A stretch of 64,000 nucleotides of DNA from Lactiplantibacillus plantarum EGD-AQ4 (GCF_000463075.2 NZ_AVAQ01000004.1:1-64000), one strand, 5' to 3'. Positions 25,229-34,052 are shown, counted from the stretch's first letter. The notes: generated by a model not told the origin, from the sequence alone. Program-made: numbers and translations.

Positions 25229-26382
25229 TGAAGACGCGTTTATACACGCCAGATGTGAAGTTAGTCCTAGTAGCCAGTTTTTTCTTCCTAATGAGCCCGA
25301 TGTTGATCAATCCGGTGATTGCCGGATTTGCGCATGGTATTGGGGCGAGTTCGGTGCTAGCAGGGGTGATTGCTGGGTTGACCAACCTCACATCCTTAGT
25401 TTTACGGCCCCTGGCAGGTAATCTGACTGACCGGGTGTCAAAGTACCGGCTGACCTTTATTGGGGGCTGTCTGTTACTATTAGCCAGTCTCGGTTACAGC
25501 TTGACGACCAACGTCACCCTGATTATGTTATTGCGGATTGTGAATGGCCTCGGTTATACCCTCTGTTCCGTCTGCATGGCGACCTGGATGGCCAGTCTAC
25601 TGCCACCCAACCGTATCGGTTCTGGGATGGGGATCTATGGACTAGCAAACGCCCTCGGCATGGCTTGTGGGCCGGCAATCAGTGTGTTCTTGTATCAGCA
25701 TTACAGTTATCAAAGTGTCTTCTGGCTAGCAGCCGGTTGTAGCTTATTGCTGGTGATCATGATTCAATTTGTGGGTGACCACGGTGAACCAGTGGCGGTG
25801 CCCAAGGCGGATGCACAGCAACGGCACTTTCGTATTGTCCAACCGCGGGTGATTCCGGTGGCGCTGATTTTACTCTTATTTTCTTTACCATACTTTGCAA
25901 CGCAGACCTATATCGTTAGTTACGTGGCCGCGCGTCATTTTCACGTGGCCGCTGGTGTGTTCTTCCCAGTTTACGCGGTGATTTTACTTGTCTTACGGCT
26001 AATTTTACGCGACTGGTTTGACCGGGTGCCGTTTAAACGGTTCATCTGGTTGTGCCTGATTTTTAATCTGCTGGGTTTAATTGGCCTAACGGATATGACC
26101 AACTGGGCGATGCTTTTGCTGGGTGCGGCCGGTTTAGCGGCGGGCTACGGCTTGATGTTTTCAATCTGTCAGGCCAAGGCACTAACCCTGGTACCAGAAG
26201 CCGACCATGGTCTGGCCAACAGTACGTTTTACATTGGCGTCGACTTGGGGATGTCACTGGGGCCGATTTTTGGTGGCCTGATTTCCAGTGTCCTGTCGAT
26301 GACCTGGTTCTATCCGGTCATGATGGTAACGTTGCCGCTAATTGTGATCGTCTATCTTGTGAGTCGACGGGGGTTGGCTTAA
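25228..26382 (+). CDS. MFS transporter (drug-efflux type)
   Basis: The 384-residue product has 12 predicted helices; the motif A-like segment in the loop after TM2 reads LRPLAGNLTDRVSKYR. TM5 contains GIYGLANALGMACGPAIS, similar to the antiporter motif C (GxxxGPxxG), which points to export. TGATG overlap with the MarR stop couples translation. The substrate is unknown. Confidence 0.87.
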   Translation: MKTRLYTPDVKLVLVASFFFLMSPMLINPVIAGFAHGIGASSVLAGVIAGLTNLTSLVLRPLAGNLTDRVSKYRLTFIGGCLLLLASLGYSLTTNVTLIMLLRIVNGLGYTLCSVCMATWMASLLPPNRIGSGMGIYGLANALGMACGPAISVFLYQHYSYQSVFWLAAGCSLLLVIMIQFVGDHGEPVAVPKADAQQRHFRIVQPRVIPVALILLLFSLPYFATQTYIVSYVAARHFHVAAGVFFPVYAVILLVLRLILRDWFDRVPFKRFIWLCLIFNLLGLIGLTDMTNWAMLLLGAAGLAAGYGLMFSICQAKALTLVPEADHGLANSTFYIGVDLGMSLGPIFGGLISSVLSMTWFYPVMMVTLPLIVIVYLVSRRGLA

Positions 26383-26481
26383 AACGGCGACCAATTAAAA
26401 TGGCCTAAATATAGGAATTGAAACCTGATGAATACTCAAACGATGGGCGCCCGCTAATCGTTTGCGCAAGCTGAATATGTC

Positions 26482-26526
26482 AAAAAAGAGGTGCCCTAGA
26501 ATCAAATCTAGGTGCACCTCTTCATT
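26482..26526. terminator. Bidirectional terminator between the MFS gene and hflX
   Basis: GAGGTGCCCTAGA pairs with TCTAGGTGCACCTC (one bulged T); AAAAAA on the left gives the T-run for hflX. Confidence 0.85.
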
Positions 26527-26542
26527 TTGATTGGATAACCCA

Positions 26543-27838
26543 TTAAGCAGGTGTCACCACGTATTTTTCGTAGCGTTGCGCATCCACGGCGTTCAGTTCG
26601 ACCGTCAGTTGGGTGCCATCCGCTAAGTAATCCGTTTTTAGAATGTTGGCATGGTCATTCAAGTAGGCGACCACGTCACCATCACTGAATGGAATTAATA
26701 ACGTTGTCGTGATATAGTTCTTGAAGACTTTCGCCTTGATCATACTGGTCAGTGCTTGCAAGGAAGCTTCGTCACGTGCGGCATAAATCAGTTGATCATC
26801 TTGTTGGTTCGGATAATCCGCTTCGGTTAAGTCCGCCTTATTAAACGCATAGATCATTGGTACGTCGTGAACGCCGATTTCCTTCAAGGTCTTCTCAGTC
26901 GTGGCCATCATTTCTTTGTAATGCGGGTCCGCGTAGTCGATGACTTGAATCAATAAATCGGCATTGGCGGCTTCAGCTAACGTTGAGCGGAAGGCGTTGA
27001 TCAGGTTATGTGGCAAATCGCTGACGAACCCGACCGTATCACTGAGCAATAATTGCTTGTTGTCAGGGAAAGTCAACTGACGGATGCTCGTATCCAGCGT
27101 GGCAAACAGCATATCCTTTTCGAAGACTTGTTTATCTTCGCCCTTACCGAATAGTTTCACCAAACCGTTCATCGTCGTTGATTTACCAGCGTTGGTATAT
27201 CCCACTAAGGCGACGTTCGGTAAGCCGGCCTTATCGCGTTGGGCGCGTCGAACGACTTCATCCTTGTTGAGTTCTTTAAGCTCATGTTTGGCGTGACTGA
27301 TGCGGTCTTGAATCGTCCGCCGATTCAATTCCAGTTGTGTTTCACCAGCACCACGGTTGGTAAAACCACCGCCACCACCAGCTGCGGCACCGGCTTGTTG
27401 GTCCAGTCGGTTGGAGATACTGGTCCGCAAACGGGGGAGTTGATATTGCAGCTGAGCGATTTTGACTTGCAGTTTGGCTTCCTTGCTACGAGCACGGTTA
27501 CCGAAAATCTCCAGAATCAATCCAGTGCGATCGATAATTTGGATATCCGTTTGTTCCTCTAAGTTACGCACCTGACTGGGAGTCAGATCCGCGTTGATGA
27601 CCATAATGTGCAAATCGTTGGCTGCTGCGACTTCTTTGATTTCGACAACTTTGCCTTTGCCGAAGAAGGTGGCCGGATTGGGTTTTTCCAATCCCTGGTC
27701 GATTCGCAGGGCAGCGTGCATATTATTGGCTGCAACGAGTGATTCTAGCTCGGACATCGCATAGTCGTAGTTGGCGACAGTCTTAGACATGCCGGCAATA
27801 ATGACTTCTTGTACTTTTTGAGCGTTAGTTTCAGACAT
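26543..27838 (-). CDS. hflX: GTPase HflX, ribosome-splitting/rescue factor
   Basis: The 431-residue product has the HflX N-terminal domain (NPATFFGKGKVVEI, then VINADLTPSQVRNLEEQTDI), a Gly-rich linker (GGGGGFTNRGAGETQLELNRR), and a GTPase domain with G1 GYTNAGKST, G3 DTVGFV and G4 NKAD. HflX binds 70S/100S ribosomes and splits them under stress. The length is normal. TTAGGAGTGAG precedes the ATG. It diverges from a Nudix gene 88 bases away. Confidence 0.95.
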   Translation of the reverse strand: MSETNAQKVQEVIIAGMSKTVANYDYAMSELESLVAANNMHAALRIDQGLEKPNPATFFGKGKVVEIKEVAAANDLHIMVINADLTPSQVRNLEEQTDIQIIDRTGLILEIFGNRARSKEAKLQVKIAQLQYQLPRLRTSISNRLDQQAGAAAGGGGGFTNRGAGETQLELNRRTIQDRISHAKHELKELNKDEVVRRAQRDKAGLPNVALVGYTNAGKSTTMNGLVKLFGKGEDKQVFEKDMLFATLDTSIRQLTFPDNKQLLLSDTVGFVSDLPHNLINAFRSTLAEAANADLLIQVIDYADPHYKEMMATTEKTLKEIGVHDVPMIYAFNKADLTEADYPNQQDDQLIYAARDEASLQALTSMIKAKVFKNYITTTLLIPFSDGDVVAYLNDHANILKTDYLADGTQLTVELNAVDAQRYEKYVVTPA

Positions 27839-27926
27839 ACACTCACTCCTAACGTGTTATGATTGAGTTAAGTATAACATGTCTAATCAAAATATTACGA
27901 TTTCGGGCATTAGGGAGGAATTTATC

Positions 27927-28364
27927 TTGGGATATGTGCTTGATTTACGCAAACGGGTCAGTCATCTGCCGTTAGTCGTGGCGGGTGCCGCGATGATGGC
28001 TCAGAATTCAACCGGTAAAATCGTCCTGATCTATCGGACGGATAATCATTGTTGGGGCTTGCCAGCGGGATCCACGGAACCGGGCGAGACGGTTCAACAG
28101 ACGGCCCGCCGTGAATTAAAAGAGGAGACGGGGTTAACGGTCGGCGATTTGACGTTGATCGACGTCTTTAGTGGTCCCAACATGCACTATCAATACCCCA
28201 ACGGCGATGTCATTGATAGCGTCACGACCTTGTATCGCGCCAATACGACTGGTGGGGAGCTCATTCAGGCGACTGACGAAACGAGTACCGCCGCGTTTTT
28301 TGATCTTGATGATTTACCGTCACCACTGACGCCACTGACCAAATGGATGTTAAAGGGTGAATAG
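27927..28364 (+). CDS. Nudix hydrolase (NUDIX domain, MutT-like)
   Basis: The 145-residue product carries a perfect Nudix box: GSTEPGETVQQTARRELKEETGL. GYVLDLRKRVSHLPLVVAGA at the N-terminus is typical of a Firmicutes family in which the mature protein begins MGYV. TTG 27927 follows AGGGAGGAA by 8 bases, whereas the ATG at 27879 has no ribosome binding site; the TTG is chosen. Substrate unknown, probably a nucleoside diphosphate derivative. Confidence 0.85.
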   Translation: MGYVLDLRKRVSHLPLVVAGAAMMAQNSTGKIVLIYRTDNHCWGLPAGSTEPGETVQQTARRELKEETGLTVGDLTLIDVFSGPNMHYQYPNGDVIDSVTTLYRANTTGGELIQATDETSTAAFFDLDDLPSPLTPLTKWMLKGE

Positions 28365-28366
28365 GC

Positions 28367-28395
28367 TTGACCACCTGAATCGGATTTGCTATAGT
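28367..28395 (+). promoter_or_regulatory. Sigma-A promoter of the SMR gene
   Basis: TTGACC (28367-28372), 17 bases, TATAGT (28390-28395). It starts directly after the Nudix stop codon, and transcription should begin near 28402. Confidence 0.65.
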
Positions 28396-28423
28396 GGACT
28401 GAAATATTAAACAAACTTGTCAC

Positions 28424-28488
28424 CGGACAACGTTAACGCCGCTTCCTTAGGTCATTGTGGAAGCCGCGTGGCGTTGTCCGTTTTTTTT
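28424..28488 (+). terminator. Attenuator-like terminator in the SMR leader
   Basis: CGGACAACG pairs with CGTTGTCCG, and inside it GCTTCC with GGAAGC; eight T follow, only 2 bases before the ribosome binding site region and about 16 before the SMR start. Upstream, TTGTC (28417-28421) can pair with GACAA (28426-28430), which would break the terminator's left arm. A second option is AACGCC (28435) with GGCGTT (28470). The terminator lies downstream of the SMR promoter, so it likely controls the gene instead of merely ending the Nudix transcript. None of the known guanidine riboswitch signatures was matched. Confidence 0.6.
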
Positions 28489-28504
28489 CGAGGAGGAATT
28501 GATG

Positions 28505-28819
28505 ATGACATGGATTTATTTAGTAATTGCAGGGATTTTTGAAGTGGTGTGGGCGACGATGATGAAGTTAAGTAACGGGTTCAGCCACTTGGGTTACGCG
28601 GCGGCGACGGTCGTCGGGATGATTTTAAGCTTTGGTTTTTTAGCGTTAGCAACCAAACACTTACCGTTAAGCATTGCCTATCCGATTTGGACCGGTATCG
28701 GGGCGGTCGGCGCAATCATTGTCGGCTTAGTCTTTTTCAAGGATACGATTGCGCCAATCACGTGGGTCTTCATCGCCATGCTGGTCATCGGCATTATTGG
28801 CATCAAGGTTACGAGTTAG
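28505..28819 (+). CDS. Small multidrug resistance (SMR) transporter, SugE/Gdx-like
   Basis: The 104-residue product has four hydrophobic helices and the essential membrane Glu13 in IAGIFEVVWATMMK. The WA after Glu and the short length fit the Gdx (guanidinium exporter) branch more than the EmrE branch, but the call is not decisive. AGGAGG lies 8 bases before ATG 28505; the ATG at 28502 is also possible. It works as a dual-topology dimer exchanging protons for the cation. Controlled by the leader hairpin described above. Confidence 0.85.
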   Translation: MTWIYLVIAGIFEVVWATMMKLSNGFSHLGYAAATVVGMILSFGFLALATKHLPLSIAYPIWTGIGAVGAIIVGLVFFKDTIAPITWVFIAMLVIGIIGIKVTS

Positions 28820-29248
28820 GCGCTGGTCACTAGCTGCCAATGTCGGGTGACTGGTTGGGATGTTTATCAGCACGAACGCGTGGTTTAGTTGGTTTAACGC
28901 CTGAAACTTCTTTGACGTCATCACAAGCGACTGGTAAAGGTCGTTTTTAGTGCGATTCCGCTTGCTCGTCAGCGTAGCCATTAGTCTGATAGAAAACGAT
29001 TTCATAAACCGAGCTTCACGCAATGCCAACAGTGCTATAATGAACTTGAGAGATAGATGGTGGTTTAACCTCGTTTTAGGCGACTTCTGACAGCGGTAAA
29101 CCCACAGATGCCAGGTGTTTACCGTATTGACTGTGCCACTTGCGACACGCAACGGCTCGGGAGCTCGCCTGAATTTCGGGGTCATTCCGCGTATCTACCT
29201 AGTTGAGCTGATTCAACGGTTCTCAAATTTTGAAAGAAGTGACGTCTG
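28820..29248. other. Intergenic region without clear features
   Basis: No gene with a ribosome binding site, no obvious repeat. An open frame on the minus strand (28727-29185) overlaps the SMR gene and lacks a ribosome binding site, so it is not a gene. A possible -10 (TATAAT, 29036-29041) lies about 210 bases before the next gene. Confidence 0.5.
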
Positions 29249-29470
29249 ATGATCTTTCCAGTATTTAATCTAGGTCCACGTGATGCTGTGTTGTTGATTG
29301 CAATTTCCGTAATGTTAGTGTTAACCGTCGTTTTCCACTGGTCAGCGTGGGAACTTTTATTTGCCGCTGTCGCAGTTATCGTTGCGTTCGTCGCAGGAGG
29401 CATGAAACCGAATAAAAAGAAGGTGCTTGCTTTCTTGAAAAATAGTTCGGATGCAAGCAAGACGCGCTGA
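29249..29470 (+). CDS. Small two-span membrane protein
   Basis: The 73-residue product has two hydrophobic helices (residues ~13-30 and ~35-50) joined by HWSAWELL, followed by a Lys-rich tail (KPNKKKVLAFLKNSS). GAAAGAAGTGA precedes the ATG. No family recognised. The positively charged end should be cytoplasmic. Confidence 0.55.
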   Translation: MIFPVFNLGPRDAVLLIAISVMLVLTVVFHWSAWELLFAAVAVIVAFVAGGMKPNKKKVLAFLKNSSDASKTR

Positions 29471-29531
29471 ACCGCTGTGGGCCTAAACTTAGCCTCAATT
29501 GCCAACAAATGATATTTTAGAAATCAACCTA

Positions 29532-29566
29532 AAAACGCTCGCGACCAGTCAATAGTCGCGAGCGTT
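29532..29566. terminator. Terminator between convergent genes
   Basis: AAACGCTCGCGAC and GTCGCGAGCGTTT form a 13-bp stem; AAAAA on the left supplies a T-run for the leftward phosphatase genes. Confidence 0.85.
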
Positions 29567-29583
29567 TCGTTTAATCTGCAGAA

Positions 29584-30261
29584 TTATAAGTGTTGATTGA
29601 CTTTCACGTCAGCTAAGTCCTGGGCGTAGTCAACGACTTTGATTTGGTCGCCGTCCACGTCGATGCGAGTCACACTGCCGTTTTTGGGCCCCTGCGTGAT
29701 GTCGATTTCAGGGGCGAAGCGTGCGACCATGCTACGAATCGTGGTGCCGTGGGTCACGACGAGCACTTTTTCATGATGGTCGTGGTGGGCTTTCAAGTAG
29801 TCAAACCCCTGATTGATGCGTTCCCAGTACATCGCATTGTCTTCAGCTTCGTGCCATGGATCGAGTTCGCGCATTAAGTCGCGCGTCTGGTCGATGTGCA
29901 CGTGGGCGAGCAGTTCGTGCATGCTCGTCACGCCGTATTGGTGGCCGATCAGTGACCAGGTCCGACTAGAATCATCACCTTCGTAGTAGCCGTAGAAGAC
30001 TTCCCGGAAGTTCATCAGCGTCTTCAGAGATTGCGCTTCGGTGCCCATCGCCCGCTGAATGAGGTGTGCGGTGTCGATGGCCCGTTTGGAATCACTGCTA
30101 TAAAAAGCATCGAAATGCGTATCTGCTAGGGCCTGGCCGACCTTGGTCGCGGTACTTTGACCATAGTCAGTCAGCGGTGAATCCGACCAACCCTGCATCC
30201 GATTATATAAGTTGAAAAACGTCTGTCCATGCCGGACAAAGTAAATTGAAAATTGCGCCAT
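29584..30261 (-). CDS. Histidine phosphatase family protein (PGM-like), copy 1
   Basis: The 225-residue product has the catalytic FVRHGQT with the phosphohistidine His near the N-terminus, then NRMQGWSDSPLT, REVFYGYYEGD (acid/base Glu), and VVTHGTT with the second catalytic His. The fold is that of cofactor-dependent phosphoglycerate mutase and its phosphatase relatives; substrate not known. It lies 14 bases downstream of a paralogue with the same domain order, so the pair is a tandem duplication transcribed together. Confidence 0.87.
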   Translation of the reverse strand: MAQFSIYFVRHGQTFFNLYNRMQGWSDSPLTDYGQSTATKVGQALADTHFDAFYSSDSKRAIDTAHLIQRAMGTEAQSLKTLMNFREVFYGYYEGDDSSRTWSLIGHQYGVTSMHELLAHVHIDQTRDLMRELDPWHEAEDNAMYWERINQGFDYLKAHHDHHEKVLVVTHGTTIRSMVARFAPEIDITQGPKNGSVTRIDVDGDQIKVVDYAQDLADVKVNQHL

Positions 30262-30275
30262 TGCTTACTCCTTAC

Positions 30276-30932
30276 TTAGTCGAGATGGTCTTTGCGACCA
30301 AAGTAGTCTAACGAAACGGTATCATCGCTGATCGTGAATTTCGTGACACTGCCGTTTTTAGGCCGTTCGGGCGAAGTTAACGTCGCAAAGCGGCTGGCAA
30401 TACTATAAATCGTGTTGCCGTGGCTAACGACGAGCACTTTGTCACCATCCTGGTGTTTGGCACGTAAGGCATCGAGGCCGCCGTTGACCCGTTGCCAGAA
30501 TTCATCGTTATTCTCAGCGCGATGAAAAGGATCGGCTTCCTTGCAGAAGTCCTTGGCCTTTTCAATCCCGTACTGGGCAATGATTTCAGAGAGACTTGGT
30601 GCTTGATGGGGCGCGCCGACCATGAACCAGGTCTGTGACGTGTCGTCACCTTCGAAGTAACCGTAAAAGGCTTCGCGGAAAGCCGCCATCGGTTCGACCG
30701 TCAAATCAGCGTTACCACTGGCTGGCAGTAGTAATTCGGCGGTACGCATCGCCCGCGTCATATCGCTAGCGTAAACGGCGTCAAAATCAATGCCGTTGAG
30801 CATTTTGCCCGCATTCCGGGCGTCCTGTGCACCGACAGCGGTGAGGGGGGAGTCGCACCAGCCCTGCATCCGACGGTACTTATTAAAGTAAGTTTGACCA
30901 TGACGAATCATGTAAACGGAAAAAGTTGCCAT
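30276..30932 (-). CDS. Histidine phosphatase family protein (PGM-like), copy 2
   Basis: The 218-residue product mirrors the neighbouring gene: MIRHGQTYFN, RRMQGWCDSPLT, REAFYGYFEGDDTSQTW and VVSHGNTIYS. GGAGG lies 6 bases before ATG 30932; the upstream GTG overlaps that site. The two copies differ throughout, so the duplication is old and the substrates may differ. Confidence 0.87.
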   Translation of the reverse strand: MATFSVYMIRHGQTYFNKYRRMQGWCDSPLTAVGAQDARNAGKMLNGIDFDAVYASDMTRAMRTAELLLPASGNADLTVEPMAAFREAFYGYFEGDDTSQTWFMVGAPHQAPSLSEIIAQYGIEKAKDFCKEADPFHRAENNDEFWQRVNGGLDALRAKHQDGDKVLVVSHGNTIYSIASRFATLTSPERPKNGSVTKFTISDDTVSLDYFGRKDHLD

Positions 30933-31002
30933 TGTTACCTCCACTGCTTAATGTTCAAAACTTAGACACAATGTCATCATTCTACCATAAAATCAGCCGG
31001 CT

Positions 31003-32859
31003 TTAATTAGCGGTTGATAAGGCTTGGCGAATTTGAGCCGCGCTTTGCTTGTTGCTGGTAAAAATCAGCCGGTCGCCGTACATGATGGTCGTGTTGCCAT
31101 TTGGTGCAATCAATTTACGGTTGCGGATGACTTGGCTAATCGTGACATCTTCGGCAAATTGTAAGTTTTTAATCTGAACATTCGTGTAACGGTGGTTGAG
31201 GACGCGCACTTCGTAGATACTGTTTTCGGTATCGTTGAGCAACAGTAAGGTCGATGGTGACTCAATCAGTGCCCGCAGCAACGTAATGTTGGCTTCGGGC
31301 GTATTGTAGACTTCAACGCCGAGTTCACGCAGTTCATCTTCATGTTCGTTCAAGACGTTGCGGTCTTCAAAACGAACGATGATCCGGCGCACGCCATAGC
31401 TTTTGGCGGCTTTCGCGAGCTCGTAATTTCGTTCGGCGTCAATGTGACCGAGAATCAAGATGTCCGTATCGAAGACGCCGTGGTCCTGCAAGTCCTGCGC
31501 GGAGAAGTTTTCCATCAACGTGACGGGGACTTGGGCGTGGTAGGTCTGATAATTTTCCGGATGATTGGTATACATTGCCACGTCGTACCAGCCCTTGCGT
31601 AACTGCTGAGCCACGGGAACAGTACTCAAGTTGGCACCGATGAAGTGGACGGATGTCTTGACCAGATCTTCTTTTTCAGCCGAATACAGCTTGTTAAAAA
31701 TCAGTGGTGAAACGATACACGTCAGGAGCGCCGCCAGTAAAAAGGCGCCGGATTGGTCGGTCGTGATGGTCTTCATCGACTTGGCGACCCGCAAGACGGC
31801 CAGAACCATCGTCATCGTCGTCGCGGTCAAGGCGGTCCCAGCTAATGCGTTAGCTTGTTTGAAGCGCAGTTTTAAAATCCAGAAGCCACCGATTTTGGCG
31901 ACCATGTAGGCTAAGAAAAACAGTGGAATCAGCAACAGCGTCTTGCCACTCGTCAGTAACGTTCTTAAGTTCAAGTCGACCCCAGTCGTGATGAAGAAGA
32001 TTGGAATAAAGAAGCCGTAGCCGATCGCATCTAAACGTTCGCGGGTCGTTTCGCTCGGGTTGAGTAGTTTCAACACAATACCGGCAACGAAGGCACCGAG
32101 GATATTTTCGGCCCCCACTGATTCCGCTACGGTGACCATCGTGACGATCAGGAAGAATGCCAGGCGGATGTCGAGCTGCGTCGTTGACTTATTAATATTT
32201 TGATAGAAGCGGAAAAATGGCTTGAACCGCAAGAGCAGTAGGGCGGCGACCGCTAAAATTAATAAGAGTAACCAGAGACTTTGTGAATTGCTGCCATAGA
32301 CGGAGGCGTAAAGCGTCAGTCCCATCATCGGCACTAGTTCACCGAAGACGGAAATCAAGAGCACCGTTTGCCCAAACGCTTTACTTAGGAGTTCTTGTTC
32401 CTTTAGGGCGGCAATCACGATGCCCAGGGAAATCGTTCCAAATAAAATCGTAGCGAGCCAGAAATCACTGAAGAGGCCACTGGCTTTAAACGCCGCGGCT
32501 AGTCCCAACGATAAGACGACGATGGTTCCGTAAGCGTAAACGGACAGTCGCACCGGTGAATATTTGGGCGTGTTGACCGCGTTTTTCTGCTCCAGTGGGG
32601 TGAGTTCTGTGCGCCGCTTTTTAAATAAGCTGAAGTCGATTTCCAACCCACTCAGAAACAGCAGGACGATGACCCCAATCGTCGATAGTTGAGAAATCAA
32701 ATCGGAGGTGTTCACAAAATTGAACACACTTGGTCCGAGAATGATCCCAATGATGATTTCCATCACCGCGGTGGGTAGGCTGTTGATTTTGAATTTCGCC
32801 ATAATGAGCGGAATCAACAGGGCCGCTAATAGAATAATGACTAAGGAAACTTGATCCAT
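31003..32859 (-). CDS. CPA2-family cation:proton antiporter with TrkA (RCK) domains
   Basis: The 618-residue product has a 12-helix antiporter domain (residues ~1-400; LIMAKFKINSLPTAVMEIII and IGVIVLLFLSGLEIDF near the start). It is followed by a TrkA-N nucleotide-binding domain (~410-535) and a TrkA-C domain (~550-615). In KefB/KefC-type proteins the RCK part gates K+ or Na+ efflux in response to NAD(H). The first Rossmann strand reads HFIGANLSTVP rather than the GxGxxG seen in NAD binders, so its ligand may differ. It lies 21 bases downstream of the GrpB-Nudix gene in the same direction. Confidence 0.88.
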   Translation of the reverse strand: MDQVSLVIILLAALLIPLIMAKFKINSLPTAVMEIIIGIILGPSVFNFVNTSDLISQLSTIGVIVLLFLSGLEIDFSLFKKRRTELTPLEQKNAVNTPKYSPVRLSVYAYGTIVVLSLGLAAAFKASGLFSDFWLATILFGTISLGIVIAALKEQELLSKAFGQTVLLISVFGELVPMMGLTLYASVYGSNSQSLWLLLLILAVAALLLLRFKPFFRFYQNINKSTTQLDIRLAFFLIVTMVTVAESVGAENILGAFVAGIVLKLLNPSETTRERLDAIGYGFFIPIFFITTGVDLNLRTLLTSGKTLLLIPLFFLAYMVAKIGGFWILKLRFKQANALAGTALTATTMTMVLAVLRVAKSMKTITTDQSGAFLLAALLTCIVSPLIFNKLYSAEKEDLVKTSVHFIGANLSTVPVAQQLRKGWYDVAMYTNHPENYQTYHAQVPVTLMENFSAQDLQDHGVFDTDILILGHIDAERNYELAKAAKSYGVRRIIVRFEDRNVLNEHEDELRELGVEVYNTPEANITLLRALIESPSTLLLLNDTENSIYEVRVLNHRYTNVQIKNLQFAEDVTISQVIRNRKLIAPNGNTTIMYGDRLIFTSNKQSAAQIRQALSTAN

Positions 32860-32880
32860 GAAATAATCCCTCGATTCGTT

Positions 32881-33822
32881 TTAATACACACGTAATTGGT
32901 CGTCGTCCGCGCCCCAGAAGGCTTCGCTAAGTTGGTCGTCGGTCAAGACTTTTAACATCTGATCGACGCCCGGTGCTAGCTTGTCAGGCGTCAAGGCGCT
33001 CAGTGGCTGCCAGCTGATGGCGCCTTCGTAAGAGCCGACTAACAGGTCGCCGTGAAATTGGTTGGTGGTGTAAAGTGTCCCCAGCGAGACATCGCCAGCG
33101 TCGTTTTCGACCCAGGTGACCGTGCCGACAAGCTTGAGCTGTTCGACAATCAAACCAGTTTCTTCCAAGACTTCACGTTTGATCGCCGCCACCTGAGATT
33201 CACCAGGGTCGACGTGGCCGCCTGGAAAAGTCAACCCAGACCACTGTGCGTCGATTTTATTTTCGACGAGAACCTTGCCTGTCTGCGGGTCGGTAATCAG
33301 GCACATGTTCACCAACTCGGCACGCACGGTCCGGTCATGGTGTTCATGTAAATCTTTGGTCCGCAACCAGTCTTGGGCCTTGTCGTTGATGCTGGCCATA
33401 AACGCCGCCTTGGTTTGGAGATAAGTGGCGTCATCTTTCGCCGCCTTCTGCCGAATCGCCGTATACTTGCGGCCGTCCGTGCGATGGGCGTTGAGATAGT
33501 CGCGGAAGGTCAGTAATTGTTGGTACTGGTCGGCGTCGGTCGTGATAATCACGTGGATTGGCTGACTGTCAAGCACGACCGTATACGTTTGCTTTGTCCC
33601 AGCGACGGGTTGCGCCGTAAGTTCGGCGATGGCCGCCGTGGCGTCGTTCACGAGCAGCGCAATATCAATCATTGGTCGCGCCAATAGTTGTGGCATAGCA
33701 GTACTGCCAACGTGGCTGCGTTTTAATAAGTTGGCCCCGAGCTGCTGGCTGAGCAACGCCTGATAATGGATGGCTTGCGCTTGCCATTCAGCTTGATAAG
33801 CCATTAATTTGGTCGTTTTCAT
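32881..33822 (-). CDS. GrpB-Nudix fusion protein
   Basis: The 313-residue product has an N-terminal GrpB/UPF0157 nucleotidyltransferase-like domain (residues ~1-165; HVGSTAMPQLLARPMIDIALLV is the family's HxGST-P-P-DI signature). It is joined to a C-terminal Nudix domain (~165-313) with an intact box GGHVDPGESQVAAIKREVLEE. The Nudix part resembles 8-oxo-dGTP diphosphatases (VNMCLITD...FPGGHVDPGE). Fusion of a nucleotidyltransferase-like module to a nucleotide-cleaning hydrolase suggests nucleotide salvage or sanitation, but no substrate is known. TGGAGGGACAG is before the ATG. Confidence 0.85.
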   Translation of the reverse strand: MKTTKLMAYQAEWQAQAIHYQALLSQQLGANLLKRSHVGSTAMPQLLARPMIDIALLVNDATAAIAELTAQPVAGTKQTYTVVLDSQPIHVIITTDADQYQQLLTFRDYLNAHRTDGRKYTAIRQKAAKDDATYLQTKAAFMASINDKAQDWLRTKDLHEHHDRTVRAELVNMCLITDPQTGKVLVENKIDAQWSGLTFPGGHVDPGESQVAAIKREVLEETGLIVEQLKLVGTVTWVENDAGDVSLGTLYTTNQFHGDLLVGSYEGAISWQPLSALTPDKLAPGVDQMLKVLTDDQLSEAFWGADDDQLRVY

Positions 33823-33940
33823 ACTGTCCCTCCACTTTGTTTAAGTCATTGAAAGGATACACTTTTTGATTGAATTTGAAAAGGAAAGACGTGTGGGGCG
33901 GGGGGAAATCAAAGCCGAAGAGATGGTTGACTTTTATTTA

Positions 33941-33954
33941 AGAAAGCGCTATCA
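33941..33954. promoter_or_regulatory. cre-like site (CcpA)
   Basis: AGAAAGCGCTATCA matches the cre consensus TGWAANCGNTNWCA at all but the first position. It lies about 120 bases before the GrpB-Nudix gene. Confidence 0.4.
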
Positions 33955-34016
33955 TTATATTAAACAGACAGACAAGTCAATTTGGCTTGTAATCATTTTA
34001 AGCTTAAGTGCTTTTC

Positions 34017-34052
34017 AAAAGTCCACTCAGTCTAATGACTGAGTGGACTTTT
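34017..34052. terminator. Terminator hairpin, distal
   Basis: AAAAGTCCACTCAG and CTGAGTGGACTTTT form a 14-bp stem with an 8-base loop. Confidence 0.8.

Noticed and set aside
28396-28500. Guanidine-I, -II or -III riboswitch before the SMR gene
   Set aside because: No conserved ykkC core and no pair of ACGR-loop hairpins could be found, so it was reported only as an attenuator-like leader.
28727-29185. 152-codon minus-strand frame beside the SMR gene
   Set aside because: It overlaps the SMR gene antisense, has no ribosome binding site and no recognisable motif.
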